A stretch of DNA of 64,000 bases from Mycobacterium ostraviense (GTDB lineage Bacteria > Actinomycetota > Actinomycetes > Mycobacteriales > Mycobacteriaceae), in NCBI RefSeq assembly GCF_002705925.1, contig NZ_NKRE01000001.1, forward strand, positions 2,248,186 through 2,312,185. The letters are read 5' to 3'. Made by a program: the position numbers and the translations under genes. Positions within the stretch are counted from its first letter, which is position 1, and each line of letters begins with the position of its first letter. Positions 38,899 through 48,855 of the stretch are shown here, one piece after another. Below the pieces are notes generated by a model that made no database searches, was not told the DNA's origin, and worked only from the letters and a program-made list of their open reading frames with translations.

Positions 38899-39762
38899 AT
38901 GTCTGTGCAGCTCACGCCGCATTTCGGAAACGTCCAAGCCCACTACGACCTGTCCGACGACTTCTTCCGGCTGTTTCTGGACCCCACCCAGACCTACAGC
39001 TGCGCATACTTCGAGCGAGACGACATGACGCTGGAAGAGGCGCAGCTGGCAAAGATCGACCTTTCGCTGGGAAAGCTCAAGCTCGAGCCCGGGATGACAT
39101 TGTTGGACATCGGCTGCGGCTGGGGTGCCACCATGCGGCGAGCCATCGAAAAGTACGACGTCAACGTCGTGGGCCTGACATTATCCGAGAACCAGGCGGC
39201 CCACGTCCAGCAGATGTTCGACAAGTTGGACACCCCCCGCACCAGGCGGGTGTTGCTGGAAGGGTGGGAAAAATTCCACGAGCCTGTCGACCGGATCGTC
39301 TCGATCGGCGCTTTCGAGCACTTCGGTCGTCAGCGCTACCCACGCTTTTTCAAGATGGCTTACAACGTACTGCCCTCTGACGGCGTGATGCTGCTGCACA
39401 CTATCGCCCGCCCGACCTTCAAAGAGGGTAGAGAGCGCGGCGTAAGGCTGACCCACGAAATTGTCCACTTCACCCAGTTCATCCTCGCCGAGATCTTCCC
39501 TGGCGGTTGGCTGCCAACCATCCCCTCGGTCGAAGAGCACGCAGCTGCGGCCGGATTCAAAGTGACCCGGGTTCAGTCGTTGCAGCTGCACTACGCAAAG
39601 ACACTGGACACTTGGGCAGCGGCGTTGGAAGCCAACAGGGAGAAGGCGATCGCGATCCAGTCCGAGAAGGTCTACGACCGCTATATGAAGTACCTCACGG
39701 GTTGCGCGAAACTGTTCCGCGAGGGCTACACCGACGTCGACCAGTTCACGTTGGAGAAGTAG
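38899..39762 (+). CDS. pcaA: Cyclopropane mycolic acid synthase PcaA
   Basis: A 287-residue mycolate methyltransferase matching M. tuberculosis Rv0470c. It begins MSVQLTPHFGNVQAHYDLSD, has SAM motif [15 protein letters not shown], and the PcaA-type stretch [20 protein letters not shown] and FTQFILAEIFPGGWLP. PcaA adds the proximal cis-cyclopropane on alpha-mycolates, needed for cording. ATG 38899; an upstream GTG at 38875 is open. In M. tuberculosis the related gene umaA lies next to it; here pcaA abuts fadB2 directly. Confidence 0.94.
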   Translation: MSVQLTPHFGNVQAHYDLSDDFFRLFLDPTQTYSCAYFERDDMTLEEAQLAKIDLSLGKLKLEPGMTLLDIGCGWGATMRRAIEKYDVNVVGLTLSENQAAHVQQMFDKLDTPRTRRVLLEGWEKFHEPVDRIVSIGAFEHFGRQRYPRFFKMAYNVLPSDGVMLLHTIARPTFKEGRERGVRLTHEIVHFTQFILAEIFPGGWLPTIPSVEEHAAAAGFKVTRVQSLQLHYAKTLDTWAAALEANREKAIAIQSEKVYDRYMKYLTGCAKLFREGYTDVDQFTLEK

Positions 39763-39780
39763 CGTCGCTCCGGCACGTCG

Positions 39781-39800
39781 CTACACGTCAATACGTGTAG
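39781..39800. terminator. Short hairpin between pcaA and fadB2
   Basis: CTACACGT, loop CAAT, ACGTGTAG (8-bp stem), 18 bases after the pcaA stop and covering the fadB2 stop codon. A weak two-way terminator is possible; no T-run. Confidence 0.4.
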
Positions 39801-40651
39801 AAACCCCGACCGGATTTCTTACCCAGCTGGCCTGCCTCGACCATCCGCAGCAATAGCGGCGGCGGTCCGTACAGCGGCTCCTTGAACTCCTCGAACATCT
39901 TGTCCGCGATCAGCTTGAGCGTGTCGAGGCCGACGAGGTCGGACAAGCGCAACGGTCCCATCGGATGCGACAGCCCGGCAACGACGGCCTTGTCGACATC
40001 TTCGACCGTGGCGAACCCGGCTTCGACCATCCGTATCGCCGACAACAGATACGGCACCAGAAGGGCGTTCACCACGAAACCGGATCGGTCGGTGCAGCGC
40101 ACCACCTGCTTGCCCAGGACGGTGCCGGCAAACTCCTCGATGCGTGCGGCAGCGGCCTCGTCGGTGACCAGCGTGGTGACCAACTCGACCAGCGGCAGCA
40201 CCGGGACCGGATTGAAGAAGTGCAGACCCAACACTCGCTGAGGGTTCTTCGTGGCCGCGGCGATTCTCATGACCGGGATGCTGGAGGTGTTGGATGCCAG
40301 CACCGCGTTGGGATCGGTGACGACTCGGTCGAGTTCAGCGAAGATCGCGGCCTTGATGGCTTCGTCCTCGACCACGGCCTCGATCACCAGTTGCCGGTCG
40401 GCCAGGTCACTCAGGTCCGTGGTGAAGGTCAAGTTGCTCAGCGCGCGGTCCCGCTCGCGCTCTGTCACCTTGCCCGCGCTGACGCCTCGCTCCAGCGATT
40501 TCACGATGCGGTTGCGTCCGGCGGTGACCAGCGCCTCGGTCGTCTCGAACACCGTCACTTCGACGCCCGCGCGGACCGAGACCTCGGCGATTCCGGACCC
40601 CATCTGGCCGGCCCCGATCACCCCTACCCGCTGGATCGCTGCGTCACTCAC
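39788..40651 (-). CDS. fadB2: 3-hydroxybutyryl-CoA dehydrogenase
   Basis: A 287-residue NAD(P)-dependent hydroxyacyl-CoA dehydrogenase matching M. tuberculosis Rv0468. Rossmann motif RVGVIGAGQMGSGIAEVSVR, catalytic His in VLGLHFFNPVPVLPLVELV, and C-terminal dimer domain GPLRLSDLVGLDTLK. It interconverts 3-hydroxybutyryl- and acetoacetyl-CoA. It sits downstream of icl1 on the same strand, separated by two hairpins. Confidence 0.94.
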   Translation of the reverse strand: MSDAAIQRVGVIGAGQMGSGIAEVSVRAGVEVTVFETTEALVTAGRNRIVKSLERGVSAGKVTERERDRALSNLTFTTDLSDLADRQLVIEAVVEDEAIKAAIFAELDRVVTDPNAVLASNTSSIPVMRIAAATKNPQRVLGLHFFNPVPVLPLVELVTTLVTDEAAAARIEEFAGTVLGKQVVRCTDRSGFVVNALLVPYLLSAIRMVEAGFATVEDVDKAVVAGLSHPMGPLRLSDLVGLDTLKLIADKMFEEFKEPLYGPPPLLLRMVEAGQLGKKSGRGFYTY

Positions 40652-40687
40652 TGTTACCTCTTCCGAATCGGATTGTCCTGCACCGCA

Positions 40688-40722
40688 GTAGGCCCCGCCC
40701 AGGTTGGCTGGGCAGGGCCTAC
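40688..40722 (-). terminator. Hairpin downstream of icl1 (distal)
   Basis: GTAGGCCC/GGGCCTAC and GCCCAG/CTGGGC form a 14-bp stem with one C-A mismatch and a 5-base loop. Lies between icl1 and fadB2; likely ends the icl1 transcript. Confidence 0.5.
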
Positions 40723-40749
40723 GCTGTCAACTTCTCCTGCGAGCAGACA

Positions 40750-40787
40750 CAGACTCGCATCAACTGCGCAGCAGAAGTGCGAGTCTG
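40750..40787 (-). terminator. Hairpin downstream of icl1 (proximal)
   Basis: CAGACTCGCA (40750-40759) pairs perfectly with TGCGAGTCTG (40778-40787) around an 18-base loop, just past the icl1 stop. Confidence 0.45.
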
Positions 40788-40803
40788 CGACTGCTCGGCC
40801 AGC

Positions 40804-42090
40804 TCAGTGGAACTGGCCCTCTTCGGTCGAACCGGCCAGCGCCGTGGTCGACGACGTCGGGTCCACCGTGGTGGCGATCCGGTCGAAGTAGCCGGCACCG
40901 ACCTCGCGCTGGTGCTTGGTGGCGGTGTAGCCGCGCTCCTCGGCGGCGAACTCGCGCTCCTGCAGCTCGACATAAGCGCTCATCTGGTTGCGGGCGTAGC
41001 CGTAGGCCAGATCGAACATCGAGTAGTTGAGCGCGTGGAAACCGGCCAGCGTGATGAACTGGAACTTGAAGCCCATCGCACCCAGCTCCTTCTGGAACTT
41101 GGCGATGGTGGCGTCATCGAGGTGCTTGCGCCAGTTGAACGACGGCGAGCAGTTGTAGGCCAGCAGCTGGTCGGGGAACTCGGCCTTGACACCCTCGGCG
41201 AACCGCTTGGCCAGCTCCAGATCCGGAGTAGCCGTCTCCATCCAGATCAGGTCGGCGTACGGCGCGTAAGCCTTGGCGCGGGCGATGCAGGGCTCCAGGC
41301 CGTTCTTGGTGCGGTAGAAGCCCTCGGCGGTGCGCTCGCCGGTGATGAACGGGCGGTCGCGCTCGTCGACGTCGGAGGTGATCAGCGTGGCCGCCTCGGC
41401 GTCGGTCCGGGCGATGACGACGGTGGGGACACCGGCGACGTCGGCCGCCAGCCGCGCCGAGGTCAGCGTGCGGATGTGCTGCTGGGTGGGTATCAGCACC
41501 TTGCCGCCGAGGTGGCCGCACTTCTTCTCCGAGGCCAGCTGGTCCTCCCAGTGGGTGCCGGCCACACCGGCGGCGACCATGGCCTTCTGCAGCTCGTAGA
41601 CGTTGAGCGCGCCGCCGAAGCCGGCCTCACCGTCGGCGACGATCGGCACCAGCCAGTTGTCGACGGAACGGTCGTTCTCGACCTTGGCGATTTCGTCGGC
41701 GCGCAGCAGCGCGTTGTTGATGCGCCGGACGACCTGCGGCACCGAGTTGGCCGGGTACAGGCTCTGGTCGGGGTAGGTGTGGCCCGACAGGTTCGCGTCG
41801 CCGGCGACCTGCCAGCCCGACAGGTAGATGGCCTTCAGGCCGGCGCGCACCTGCTGGACGGCCATGTTGCCGGTCAACGCGCCCAGCGCGTTGACGAAGT
41901 CCATCTCGTGCAGCTGCTCCCAGAGCACCTCGGCGCCGCGGCGGGCCAGCGTGTGCTCCTCGACGACGTGGCCCTGCAGGGCGACGACATCCTGGGGGGT
42001 GTAGGTGCGGGTGATGCCCTGCCACCGGGGGTTGTGGTCCCAATCGTGCTGGATTTGCTCAGCGCTCTTCGGGGTGCCAACCACAGACAT
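40804..42090 (-). CDS. icl1: Isocitrate lyase 1
   Basis: A 428-residue isocitrate lyase, entry enzyme of the glyoxylate shunt and also methylisocitrate lyase in mycobacteria. Active-site signature KKCGHLGG with Lys189, Lys190 and Cys191; the same numbers are recalled for M. tuberculosis ICL1. [14 protein letters not shown] and [18 protein letters not shown] are further substrate-site segments. ATG 42090 ([14 protein letters not shown]); an in-frame upstream start at 42111 adds seven residues. Two RamB-like boxes lie 137-186 bases upstream, and ramB itself is encoded nearby. Confidence 0.97.
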   Translation of the reverse strand: MSVVGTPKSAEQIQHDWDHNPRWQGITRTYTPQDVVALQGHVVEEHTLARRGAEVLWEQLHEMDFVNALGALTGNMAVQQVRAGLKAIYLSGWQVAGDANLSGHTYPDQSLYPANSVPQVVRRINNALLRADEIAKVENDRSVDNWLVPIVADGEAGFGGALNVYELQKAMVAAGVAGTHWEDQLASEKKCGHLGGKVLIPTQQHIRTLTSARLAADVAGVPTVVIARTDAEAATLITSDVDERDRPFITGERTAEGFYRTKNGLEPCIARAKAYAPYADLIWMETATPDLELAKRFAEGVKAEFPDQLLAYNCSPSFNWRKHLDDATIAKFQKELGAMGFKFQFITLAGFHALNYSMFDLAYGYARNQMSAYVELQEREFAAEERGYTATKHQREVGAGYFDRIATTVDPTSSTTALAGSTEEGQFH

Positions 42091-42226
42091 TGGACTGCTC
42101 CTAACGGTCACTCAATTTGCTGGACTGCTGAGACCACGGCGCGACCGCGACGGTGCGGAGGGCCCAGCTTCACTGGTGTGCTAATCCGACCATGGCACAG
42201 CCAGCTAACCTGGTCTACCCATTTCA

Positions 42227-42236
42227 TTTGCCAAGT
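42227..42236. promoter_or_regulatory. RamB-like box, one mismatch
   Basis: TTTGCCAAGT differs at one base from the second box 40 bases away and from the corynebacterial RamB consensus core ACTTTGCAAA (reverse strand). Upstream of icl1. Confidence 0.4.
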
Positions 42237-42266
42237 TCAGCAATGACTTTCGGCGATTTTGCTAAT

Positions 42267-42276
42267 TTTGCAAAGT
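42267..42276. promoter_or_regulatory. RamB-like box, exact core
   Basis: TTTGCAAAGT on the plus strand reads ACTTTGCAAA on the other, the exact core of the RamB site known from Corynebacterium. It lies in an AT-rich patch upstream of icl1. M. tuberculosis RamB is known to control icl1. Confidence 0.55.
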
Positions 42277-42290
42277 CGCCACTCAACTGA

Positions 42291-42321
42291 ACCGTTACAG
42301 AACCTACCCGCCGGTAACGGT
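42291..42321. promoter_or_regulatory. Inverted repeat between icl1 and Rv0466
   Basis: ACCGTTAC (42291-42298) and GTAACGGT (42314-42321), 15 bases apart. Could be the terminator of Rv0466 or an operator; the spacing allows a hairpin. Confidence 0.35.
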
Positions 42322-42364
42322 AAAGCCGCAGGTCAAGACGCGGATTTGCGGTAACGGGCCGGTA

Positions 42365-43159
42365 CTAGCGGGCGAAGATGGCTGCGACGGCTTTCGTCTC
42401 ATCGCCAACCGCATATGTGAGCGTTGTAACAGTACGGTCAGCCAGCCCGGAACCGAATTGTTCGGTCGAGCCGGGCGGATGAACGTGCGAGATGATCTCC
42501 AGCTTGTCGCCCAGCGCCACCGGCGCCTCGTGCTCGATGGTCACCCGCAACGGCCCCGCCAACAGGTCGGTGTGGCCGGCCAGGTAGTCCTCGATCACGC
42601 TCCAGTACACGGAGTTGTTCATGTGGTCGAACAAGTCGATGTCGGTGACCCGGACCGGGAACTCGTGGATTTCGGTGGCGTCATCACGGCTGCCCGGCTT
42701 GAGATAGCCCTTCCACCGCAGCCGGTCAACCGAAGTTGTCTTGTGCAAACCCGCCAGGAAGTCGTCGGCAATGCGCGCCGGCATCTCGGTTTCCCGGTTG
42801 ACGTGGATCCAGAACGCTTCGGATTCGATCAGCCCGCCTTTGCGTCCGTCTATACGAACACGCATCTCGCACCACCGGTTGGAGGTTCCCGAACACCACC
42901 GTCGGCACCGCAGCATGTCCTGGAACTCGATCGGCCGGATCATGTCCACCATGGTGCGCCGGACTATCCACAGCGGATGGGTCTCCTCGAAGCCCATCTC
43001 GCGCAACTGGTCCTGGCCGATGTCCTGGATGTGCCGGCACGCCGCGTCCAGCCGCAACCGGCCGGTGCGGTCGATGTCGCCGACCCGCAGTGGCCACTCG
43101 CGATCGAACACGCTGGGGTGACCGTCCGGCACCGGCATCAATTCTTTGTCCAGGCTCAC
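42365..43159 (-). CDS. Acyl-ACP thioesterase-like (FatA-type) hot-dog protein
   Basis: A 264-residue protein matching M. tuberculosis Rv0466 with two hot-dog repeats: WPLRVGDIDRTGRLRLDAAC and later HEFPVRVTDIDLFDHMNNSV, the latter with the D..DHMNN acyl-ACP thioesterase signature. It probably releases fatty acids from ACP or CoA. GTG 43159 (MSLDKELMPVPDGH) has a GGGGAG ribosome site and gives exactly the M. tuberculosis length; the frame stays open much further, but that part is antisense to ramB. Confidence 0.88.
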   Translation of the reverse strand: MSLDKELMPVPDGHPSVFDREWPLRVGDIDRTGRLRLDAACRHIQDIGQDQLREMGFEETHPLWIVRRTMVDMIRPIEFQDMLRCRRWCSGTSNRWCEMRVRIDGRKGGLIESEAFWIHVNRETEMPARIADDFLAGLHKTTSVDRLRWKGYLKPGSRDDATEIHEFPVRVTDIDLFDHMNNSVYWSVIEDYLAGHTDLLAGPLRVTIEHEAPVALGDKLEIISHVHPPGSTEQFGSGLADRTVTTLTYAVGDETKAVAAIFAR

Positions 43160-43321
43160 GGCTCTACTCCCCGTTCCTCCTCGTGCGAACCCCAGGTTGA
43201 CCCTGAAAGCCTGATGCGAATCATGCCAACGACGCCTTGAAAACACCAATCGGAACACTGGGGGGCGCCCATATGCGAACTCTGCGAAACATGGCTTAGC
43301 ACAGCCGGTACGCTCGGTGAA

Positions 43322-44739
<1,418 letters not shown>

Positions 44740-44743
<4 letters not shown>

Positions 44744-45306
44744 CCGGGGACCAGGTCGCGCGCATCCCGTCGGGCCGGTTACGCCAGCTGGGGCCGATCA
44801 ACTGGGTTCTCGCGAAGCTGGGAGCACGTGCGGTCCGAGCGCCGGAAATGCACCTGTTCACCACACTGGGCTACCGCCAGTCGCTGTTCTGGGCCTGGCT
44901 GCTCTACGGCGGCCGGCTGCTGCGCGGCCGGCTGCCCCGAATCGACACCGAGTTGGTGATCCTGCGGGTGGCGCATTTGCGATCATGCGAATACGAGCTG
45001 CAACACCATCGCCGGATGGCGCGCGCCGCCGGGTTGGACGCGCAGACACAGGCCACGATCTTCGCGTGGCCCGACGTTCCGGTGGGCGACGGGCCCCGAA
45101 AGGTACTCAGCGCCCGGCAGCAGGCGCTGTTGAAGGCGACCGACGAGTTGATCAAGGACCGGTCGATCACCGCCGAAACCTGGCAGCAGCTGGCGAGTCA
45201 CCTCAAACAGCGGCAGCTGATCGAATTCTGCATGCTGGCAACCCAATACGACGGGCTGGCGGCGACGATAACGGCGCTCAACATTCCGTTGGACAACCCG
45301 CGCTAG
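44740..45306 (+). CDS. Carboxymuconolactone decarboxylase/AhpD-like protein
   Basis: A 188-residue protein matching M. tuberculosis Rv0464c. AhpD-like helices (LVILRVAHLRSCEYELQHHR, then RMARAAGLD) with one Cys and a His in place of the redox CxxC...H pair, so peroxidase reduction as in AhpD is unlikely. The C-terminal part (LIEFCMLATQYDGLAATITA) fits the fold. The start overlaps the ramB stop. Function unknown. Confidence 0.85.
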
Positions 45307-45317
45307 CGGTTCAGATA

Positions 45318-45593
45318 TCAGAAATAGAGGTCGGCCAGCACCGCCAACGTCAGCGCCACGGGCAGAATCGGCAGGCCGAACGCGAAGGCCGCCCACAAGT
45401 GGTTGCTGCGCCAGCGCAGCAGCAAGCCGCCCAGCACGGCACCGACGGCCAGCACGCCCGACAGCATCAGCACCACCATGCTCCAGCTGCTCACCGTGGT
45501 GAGGTCCTCGCCGATCGAAATGGCCACCAGCCACAGCACGTAGCCGGTGGCCAGACCGCCGATGCCACCCGCGAGGGTCTCGGTGCGAATCAT
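45318..45593 (-). CDS. Small membrane protein (Rv0463-like)
   Basis: A 91-residue protein with three hydrophobic helices (GGIGGLATGYVLWLVAISIG, MVVLMLSGVLAVGAVLGGLL, AFGLPILPVALTLAVLADLY). ATG 45593, nine bases after the lpdC stop, so co-transcribed with lpdC. No domain recognised. Confidence 0.82.
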   Translation of the reverse strand: MIRTETLAGGIGGLATGYVLWLVAISIGEDLTTVSSWSMVVLMLSGVLAVGAVLGGLLLRWRSNHLWAAFAFGLPILPVALTLAVLADLYF

Positions 45594-45602
45594 TGAGGTG
45601 AC

Positions 45603-46997
45603 TCAGAAGTTGATCATGTGCCCGGTCAGGCCATGGAAGCACTCCTGCAGCGCCTCCGACATCGTCGGGTGAGTGTGGACGTTACGTGCCAGTTCGGTGG
45701 CCGTCAGATCCCACTTCTGTGCCAGGGTGAGTTCGGGCAGCAGTTCGGACACGTCGTGGCCGATCAGGTGCCCGCCCAGCAGTTCCCCGTGCTTGGCGTC
45801 GGCCACCAATTTGGCGAAACCACTCGGGTCGCCCAAGCCGTGCGCCTTGCCGTTGGCGGTGAACGGGAATTTCGCCACCACAACGTCATAACCTTCGTCG
45901 CGGGCCTGCTGTTCGGTAAGCCCGAAGCTGGCGACCTGGGGTTGGCAGAACGTAGCCCGCGGCAACATCCGGTAGTCACCCAACTCCAAAGTCTCTGCGC
46001 CGGCGATGGTTTCGGCCGCGACCACGCCCATGGCCTCGGCGACATGGGCCAGCATCAGCTGCCCGGTGACATCGCCGATGGCGTAGATGTGGCCGACGCT
46101 GGTCTGCATGTACTCGGTGATGCCGATGGCCTTGCGGTCGGTCAGCGCAACGCCGGCCTTGTCCAGCCCGTAGCCGTCGACATTGGGCGCAAAACCGATG
46201 GCCTGCAATACTTTCTCGGCCTTGAGCTCCTCGGTTTTGCCGTCCTTGCTGACCACCACCGTGACCTCGGAGCCGTCGTCGGTGATCGATTCGCACTTGG
46301 TACCGGTGAGAATCTTGACGCCCAGCTTCTTGAATTGCTTCTCGATCTCCTTGGAGACCTCGGCATCTTCGTTGGGCAGTGCCCGCGGCAAGAATTCCAC
46401 GATGGTCACGTCGACGCCGTAGTTCTTGAGCACGTAGCCGAACTCCATCCCGATGGCGCCGGCGCCGGCGATGATGATCGACTTCGGCAACTCCCGGGAC
46501 AGTATTTGTTCCTCGTAGGTGACCACGTTGGCCGACAGCGACGTGCCGGGCACCAGCCGGGTGCTGGCGCCGGTGGCGATGATGGCGTTGTCGAAGGTGA
46601 CCTCTTGGGTACCGCCGTCGTTGAGATCGACCGAGAGCGTGTTGGCATCGGCAAACCTGCCGTAGCCGTGGATCTCGGTGATCTTGTTCTTCTTCATCAA
46701 GAAATGCACCCCGGCGACGCGACCCTCGGCCACCTTTCGGCTCCGGTCGAAGGCGATGCCGTAGTCGAAGGTGGCCTCACCGCTGATGCCGAAAGCCTTG
46801 GCGTCCTTGGTGAAGATGTGCACCAGTTCGGCGTTGCGCAGCAACGCCTTGGACGGAATGCAGCCGACGTTGAGGCAGACGCCGCCCCAGTACTTCGGTT
46901 CGACGATTGCAGTGTTCAGACCGAGCTGCGCGGAACGAATAGCGGCCACGTATCCGCCCGGACCGGCTCCGAGGACGACGACGTCATAGTGAGTCAC
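45603..46997 (-). CDS. lpdC: Dihydrolipoamide dehydrogenase
   Basis: A 464-residue flavoprotein, the E3 subunit shared by pyruvate dehydrogenase, branched-chain ketoacid dehydrogenase and the peroxynitrite reductase system in M. tuberculosis (Rv0462). FAD motif [20 protein letters not shown], redox pair Cys41/Cys46 in [18 protein letters not shown] motif [20 protein letters not shown], and the His-Glu pair in [19 protein letters not shown] 46997 gives [12 protein letters not shown] and the exact M. tuberculosis length; GTG 47003 adds two residues. Confidence 0.96.
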   Translation of the reverse strand: MTHYDVVVLGAGPGGYVAAIRSAQLGLNTAIVEPKYWGGVCLNVGCIPSKALLRNAELVHIFTKDAKAFGISGEATFDYGIAFDRSRKVAEGRVAGVHFLMKKNKITEIHGYGRFADANTLSVDLNDGGTQEVTFDNAIIATGASTRLVPGTSLSANVVTYEEQILSRELPKSIIIAGAGAIGMEFGYVLKNYGVDVTIVEFLPRALPNEDAEVSKEIEKQFKKLGVKILTGTKCESITDDGSEVTVVVSKDGKTEELKAEKVLQAIGFAPNVDGYGLDKAGVALTDRKAIGITEYMQTSVGHIYAIGDVTGQLMLAHVAEAMGVVAAETIAGAETLELGDYRMLPRATFCQPQVASFGLTEQQARDEGYDVVVAKFPFTANGKAHGLGDPSGFAKLVADAKHGELLGGHLIGHDVSELLPELTLAQKWDLTATELARNVHTHPTMSEALQECFHGLTGHMINF

Positions 46998-47445
46998 GGG
47001 CACTACCCTAATGGCTCCAATGCCTGGACCGGGACCGAGTCACGGCAGTCGCGATAGCGATCACCACAGATCACCACAGCCGTTGACACCTATGGCGGCG
47101 ACTGGCATAGCCGGCACGATCCGCTCGATGTGTGAAAACCGATCCGCAACGCGGGGCGACGAAGTCGCTGGCAGCCGCCGGAAGACGCTGCAAGTCGTTG
47201 GAAATCGGTCGTGACGATGCGGCAGTCGCCGGTCACCCCGAACGGTGCGCGCCGTCCGATCGGCCGCGACGCTACTTAAATTTCGTTCGTCGATTCGACG
47301 CGGCACCGGGGGCCGCGACTTTAGAATTGACGCAATCGAAAGAAGTGGGCGCAATGGGGTTTACCGATATCCGAGAGCATCGTTTTGGCCGGGCCGATCA
47401 CCGGTCTGGCCCGGGGACACCGGCACCGAGGACACCGGCACAAAC
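46998..47445. other. Gap before unrecognised gene
   Basis: About 450 bases without a convincing gene. It contains the lpdC promoter side, a direct repeat GATCACCACA (about 47058-47078) and an AT-richer patch around 47275-47345 that could carry a promoter. The repeat ACACCGGCAC occurs twice just before the next start. Confidence 0.5.
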
Positions 47446-48198
47446 ATGGCCACGATGCTCGCGGTAAGCGCGCTGCCGCCGCGGTCGTTCACTACGATCG
47501 AACGATGTATTGCGACGCTGCCGCCCATTGAGGAGGTTTGGGCGACGCTGCCCGGCGCCGCGGCGACGGCTCAACTGAAGCGGCGGGAAAACCTGCTCGA
47601 TGTCGGGACTCTTTCCTGTGCAGCGATCGAACTCCTGCATGGCATCATTTCCAGCCTGGGCATTTACCACGCGATCATTCGCCATCCGCCCTCCGTGAAA
47701 GCCAGCACCAAGCAGACCCTGATAGCGGGCGGGCTCAACGGCACCGTGCTGCTGGTCAACAAGACGATGACGGTGCGGCTGGACCACCAGCACTTTCTGT
47801 TCACCGGGGCGGGCGATTTCACCATCAATCGCCGGTTGTTACACCGCGTCGCCGCAGAACTGGGCCTTGCCAGACGTGCGGTGAAAGATTGCCGGATCAA
47901 TCCGGCGGATTACGGTCCCGAATCAGAGCTAGGGCTATTGAAAGGTATGGTCTCGCCTTTCATCTCACCCGCGATATCACGGCCCACATTGCAAGGGGTA
48001 GTGCTCATTGCGCCAACGGAGGTTGATCGGGCCGAAGGGCACATGGTTGCGATATCGCTCTCGCCATTTGAGAGTCTGGTTGTGCGGCTCGCCGACTTGC
48101 CTGCATTGGTACAGCACTACGCGGCGCTCGCATATCCCGACCTCAACAGGATCACGCTTGGTGCCGAACTCGGCGGGGTCGGAAGGCTTCGCGGATAG
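47446..48198 (+). CDS. Unrecognised 250-aa protein, possible deacylase-like fold
   Basis: I do not recognise this protein, and it has no counterpart between Rv0462 and Rv0461 in M. tuberculosis. It starts MATMLAVSALPPRSF. The part VKASTKQTLIAGG, TVLLVNKTMTVRLDHQHFLF, INRRLLHRVAAELGLARRAV and ELGLLKGMVSPFI faintly recalls the YbaK/aminoacyl-tRNA deacylase pattern (hydrophobic strand, R-L..V-A..L helix, G..G.VSPF); this is a weak guess. Codon use in the second half is unlike the neighbours (ATA, CTA, TCA, ACA and TTG appear), suggesting horizontal origin. No strong ribosome site; GTG/ATG starts further up are open to 47245. Confidence 0.6.
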   Translation: MATMLAVSALPPRSFTTIERCIATLPPIEEVWATLPGAAATAQLKRRENLLDVGTLSCAAIELLHGIISSLGIYHAIIRHPPSVKASTKQTLIAGGLNGTVLLVNKTMTVRLDHQHFLFTGAGDFTINRRLLHRVAAELGLARRAVKDCRINPADYGPESELGLLKGMVSPFISPAISRPTLQGVVLIAPTEVDRAEGHMVAISLSPFESLVVRLADLPALVQHYAALAYPDLNRITLGAELGGVGRLRG

Positions 48199-48606
48199 TC
48201 GGCCAAGCGCTGACTCCAGGATGGTGTTTGTCGAAGGTGACCGTGGCTCACGATTCCCAGCACCGGGTCGCTGCTTAGCCACATCCGCAACACCGGCCTC
48301 TGTCGGAGGTGCCGCTCGGCGTCCCCACCTGCGCGACAACCTCATTCGCAGCACGGCGCGACCGAAACTGCCGCTCACAGCTGGGCACATCGGGTGCCGA
48401 CCGGCGCAGAGACACATGTGACAGTCGTGGTCAATGCGACGAGGCCCCGACGATGAATCCGCCCGAACCGGCTCCGAGACGGCCACGCGATAGCGAGTCA
48501 CGAGCACTGGCTTGATGGCCCGCTACGCAGGGAGCTCAACTCCCTATTGCAGTAGCACCATACAATCATACAGTATACGATACACACTACTGGTCGCCTA
48601 TTCGTC
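48199..48606. other. Gene-free stretch with decayed sequence
   Basis: No intact gene. It holds a degenerate copy of the lpdC start region (48457-48519), a small AGGGAG/CTCCCT hairpin (48529-48545) and an AT-rich patch (48552-48592) made of CATAC/ATAC-type words, rare in this GC-rich genome. Confidence 0.5.
48457..48519 (-). pseudogene. Degenerate copy of the lpdC 5' end
   Basis: Aligned by eye with 46952-47015, about 52 of 64 columns agree, with one single-base gap. Read on the minus strand with the gap repaired, it would give MTRYRVAV, then GAGSGGFIVGASS, a flavoprotein GxGxxG start. No further similarity is visible downstream, so it is a short relic of lpdC or a related FAD gene. Confidence 0.5.
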
Positions 48607-48686
48607 GTGGCCAACGGCCGCCTCACGGCAACGCCAGTCAGGCGCGGCAGTGGAGCATCGCGCAAGCCTGCTGATCAGGGTGCTGG

Positions 48687-48855
48687 CGTGATCGGGTTTG
48701 CCGGGACCACGCCCGCCGGGGCGGTGGTGCAGGCCGGCGGGTTGACCACGATCGGCGGTGGTGAGTCGGGTGGTGGCGCGCGGGTGCCAATGCTGCCGGC
48801 CGGTTGGGAGCCGGGTTTGCTCGACGCTGCGCACACCTTGCCCGTGAGCGCCTAA
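48687..48855 (+). pseudogene. PPE protein C-terminal (PPW-type) remnant
   Basis: The residues GVIGFAGTTPAGAVVQAGGL followed by TTIGGGESGGGARVPMLPAGW match the conserved end of PPE-PPW subfamily proteins (GFAGT...AGLTTL...VPMLPGTW). No PPE N-terminal domain lies upstream; the open frame from 48607 lacks it. The 3' end overlaps the last bases of Rv0461 on the other strand. Confidence 0.65.

Noticed and set aside
40777..42246. 489-codon plus-strand frame over icl1
   Set aside because: Mirror image of the conserved isocitrate lyase gene; Val/Gly/Leu-rich with no motif.
45618..47057. 479-codon plus-strand frame over lpdC
   Set aside because: Shadow of lpdC; no domain.
47004..47445. Extended start of the unrecognised gene at 47245
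   Set aside because: The added 67 residues are Arg/Ser-rich, with no ribosome site, and cover a likely promoter patch.
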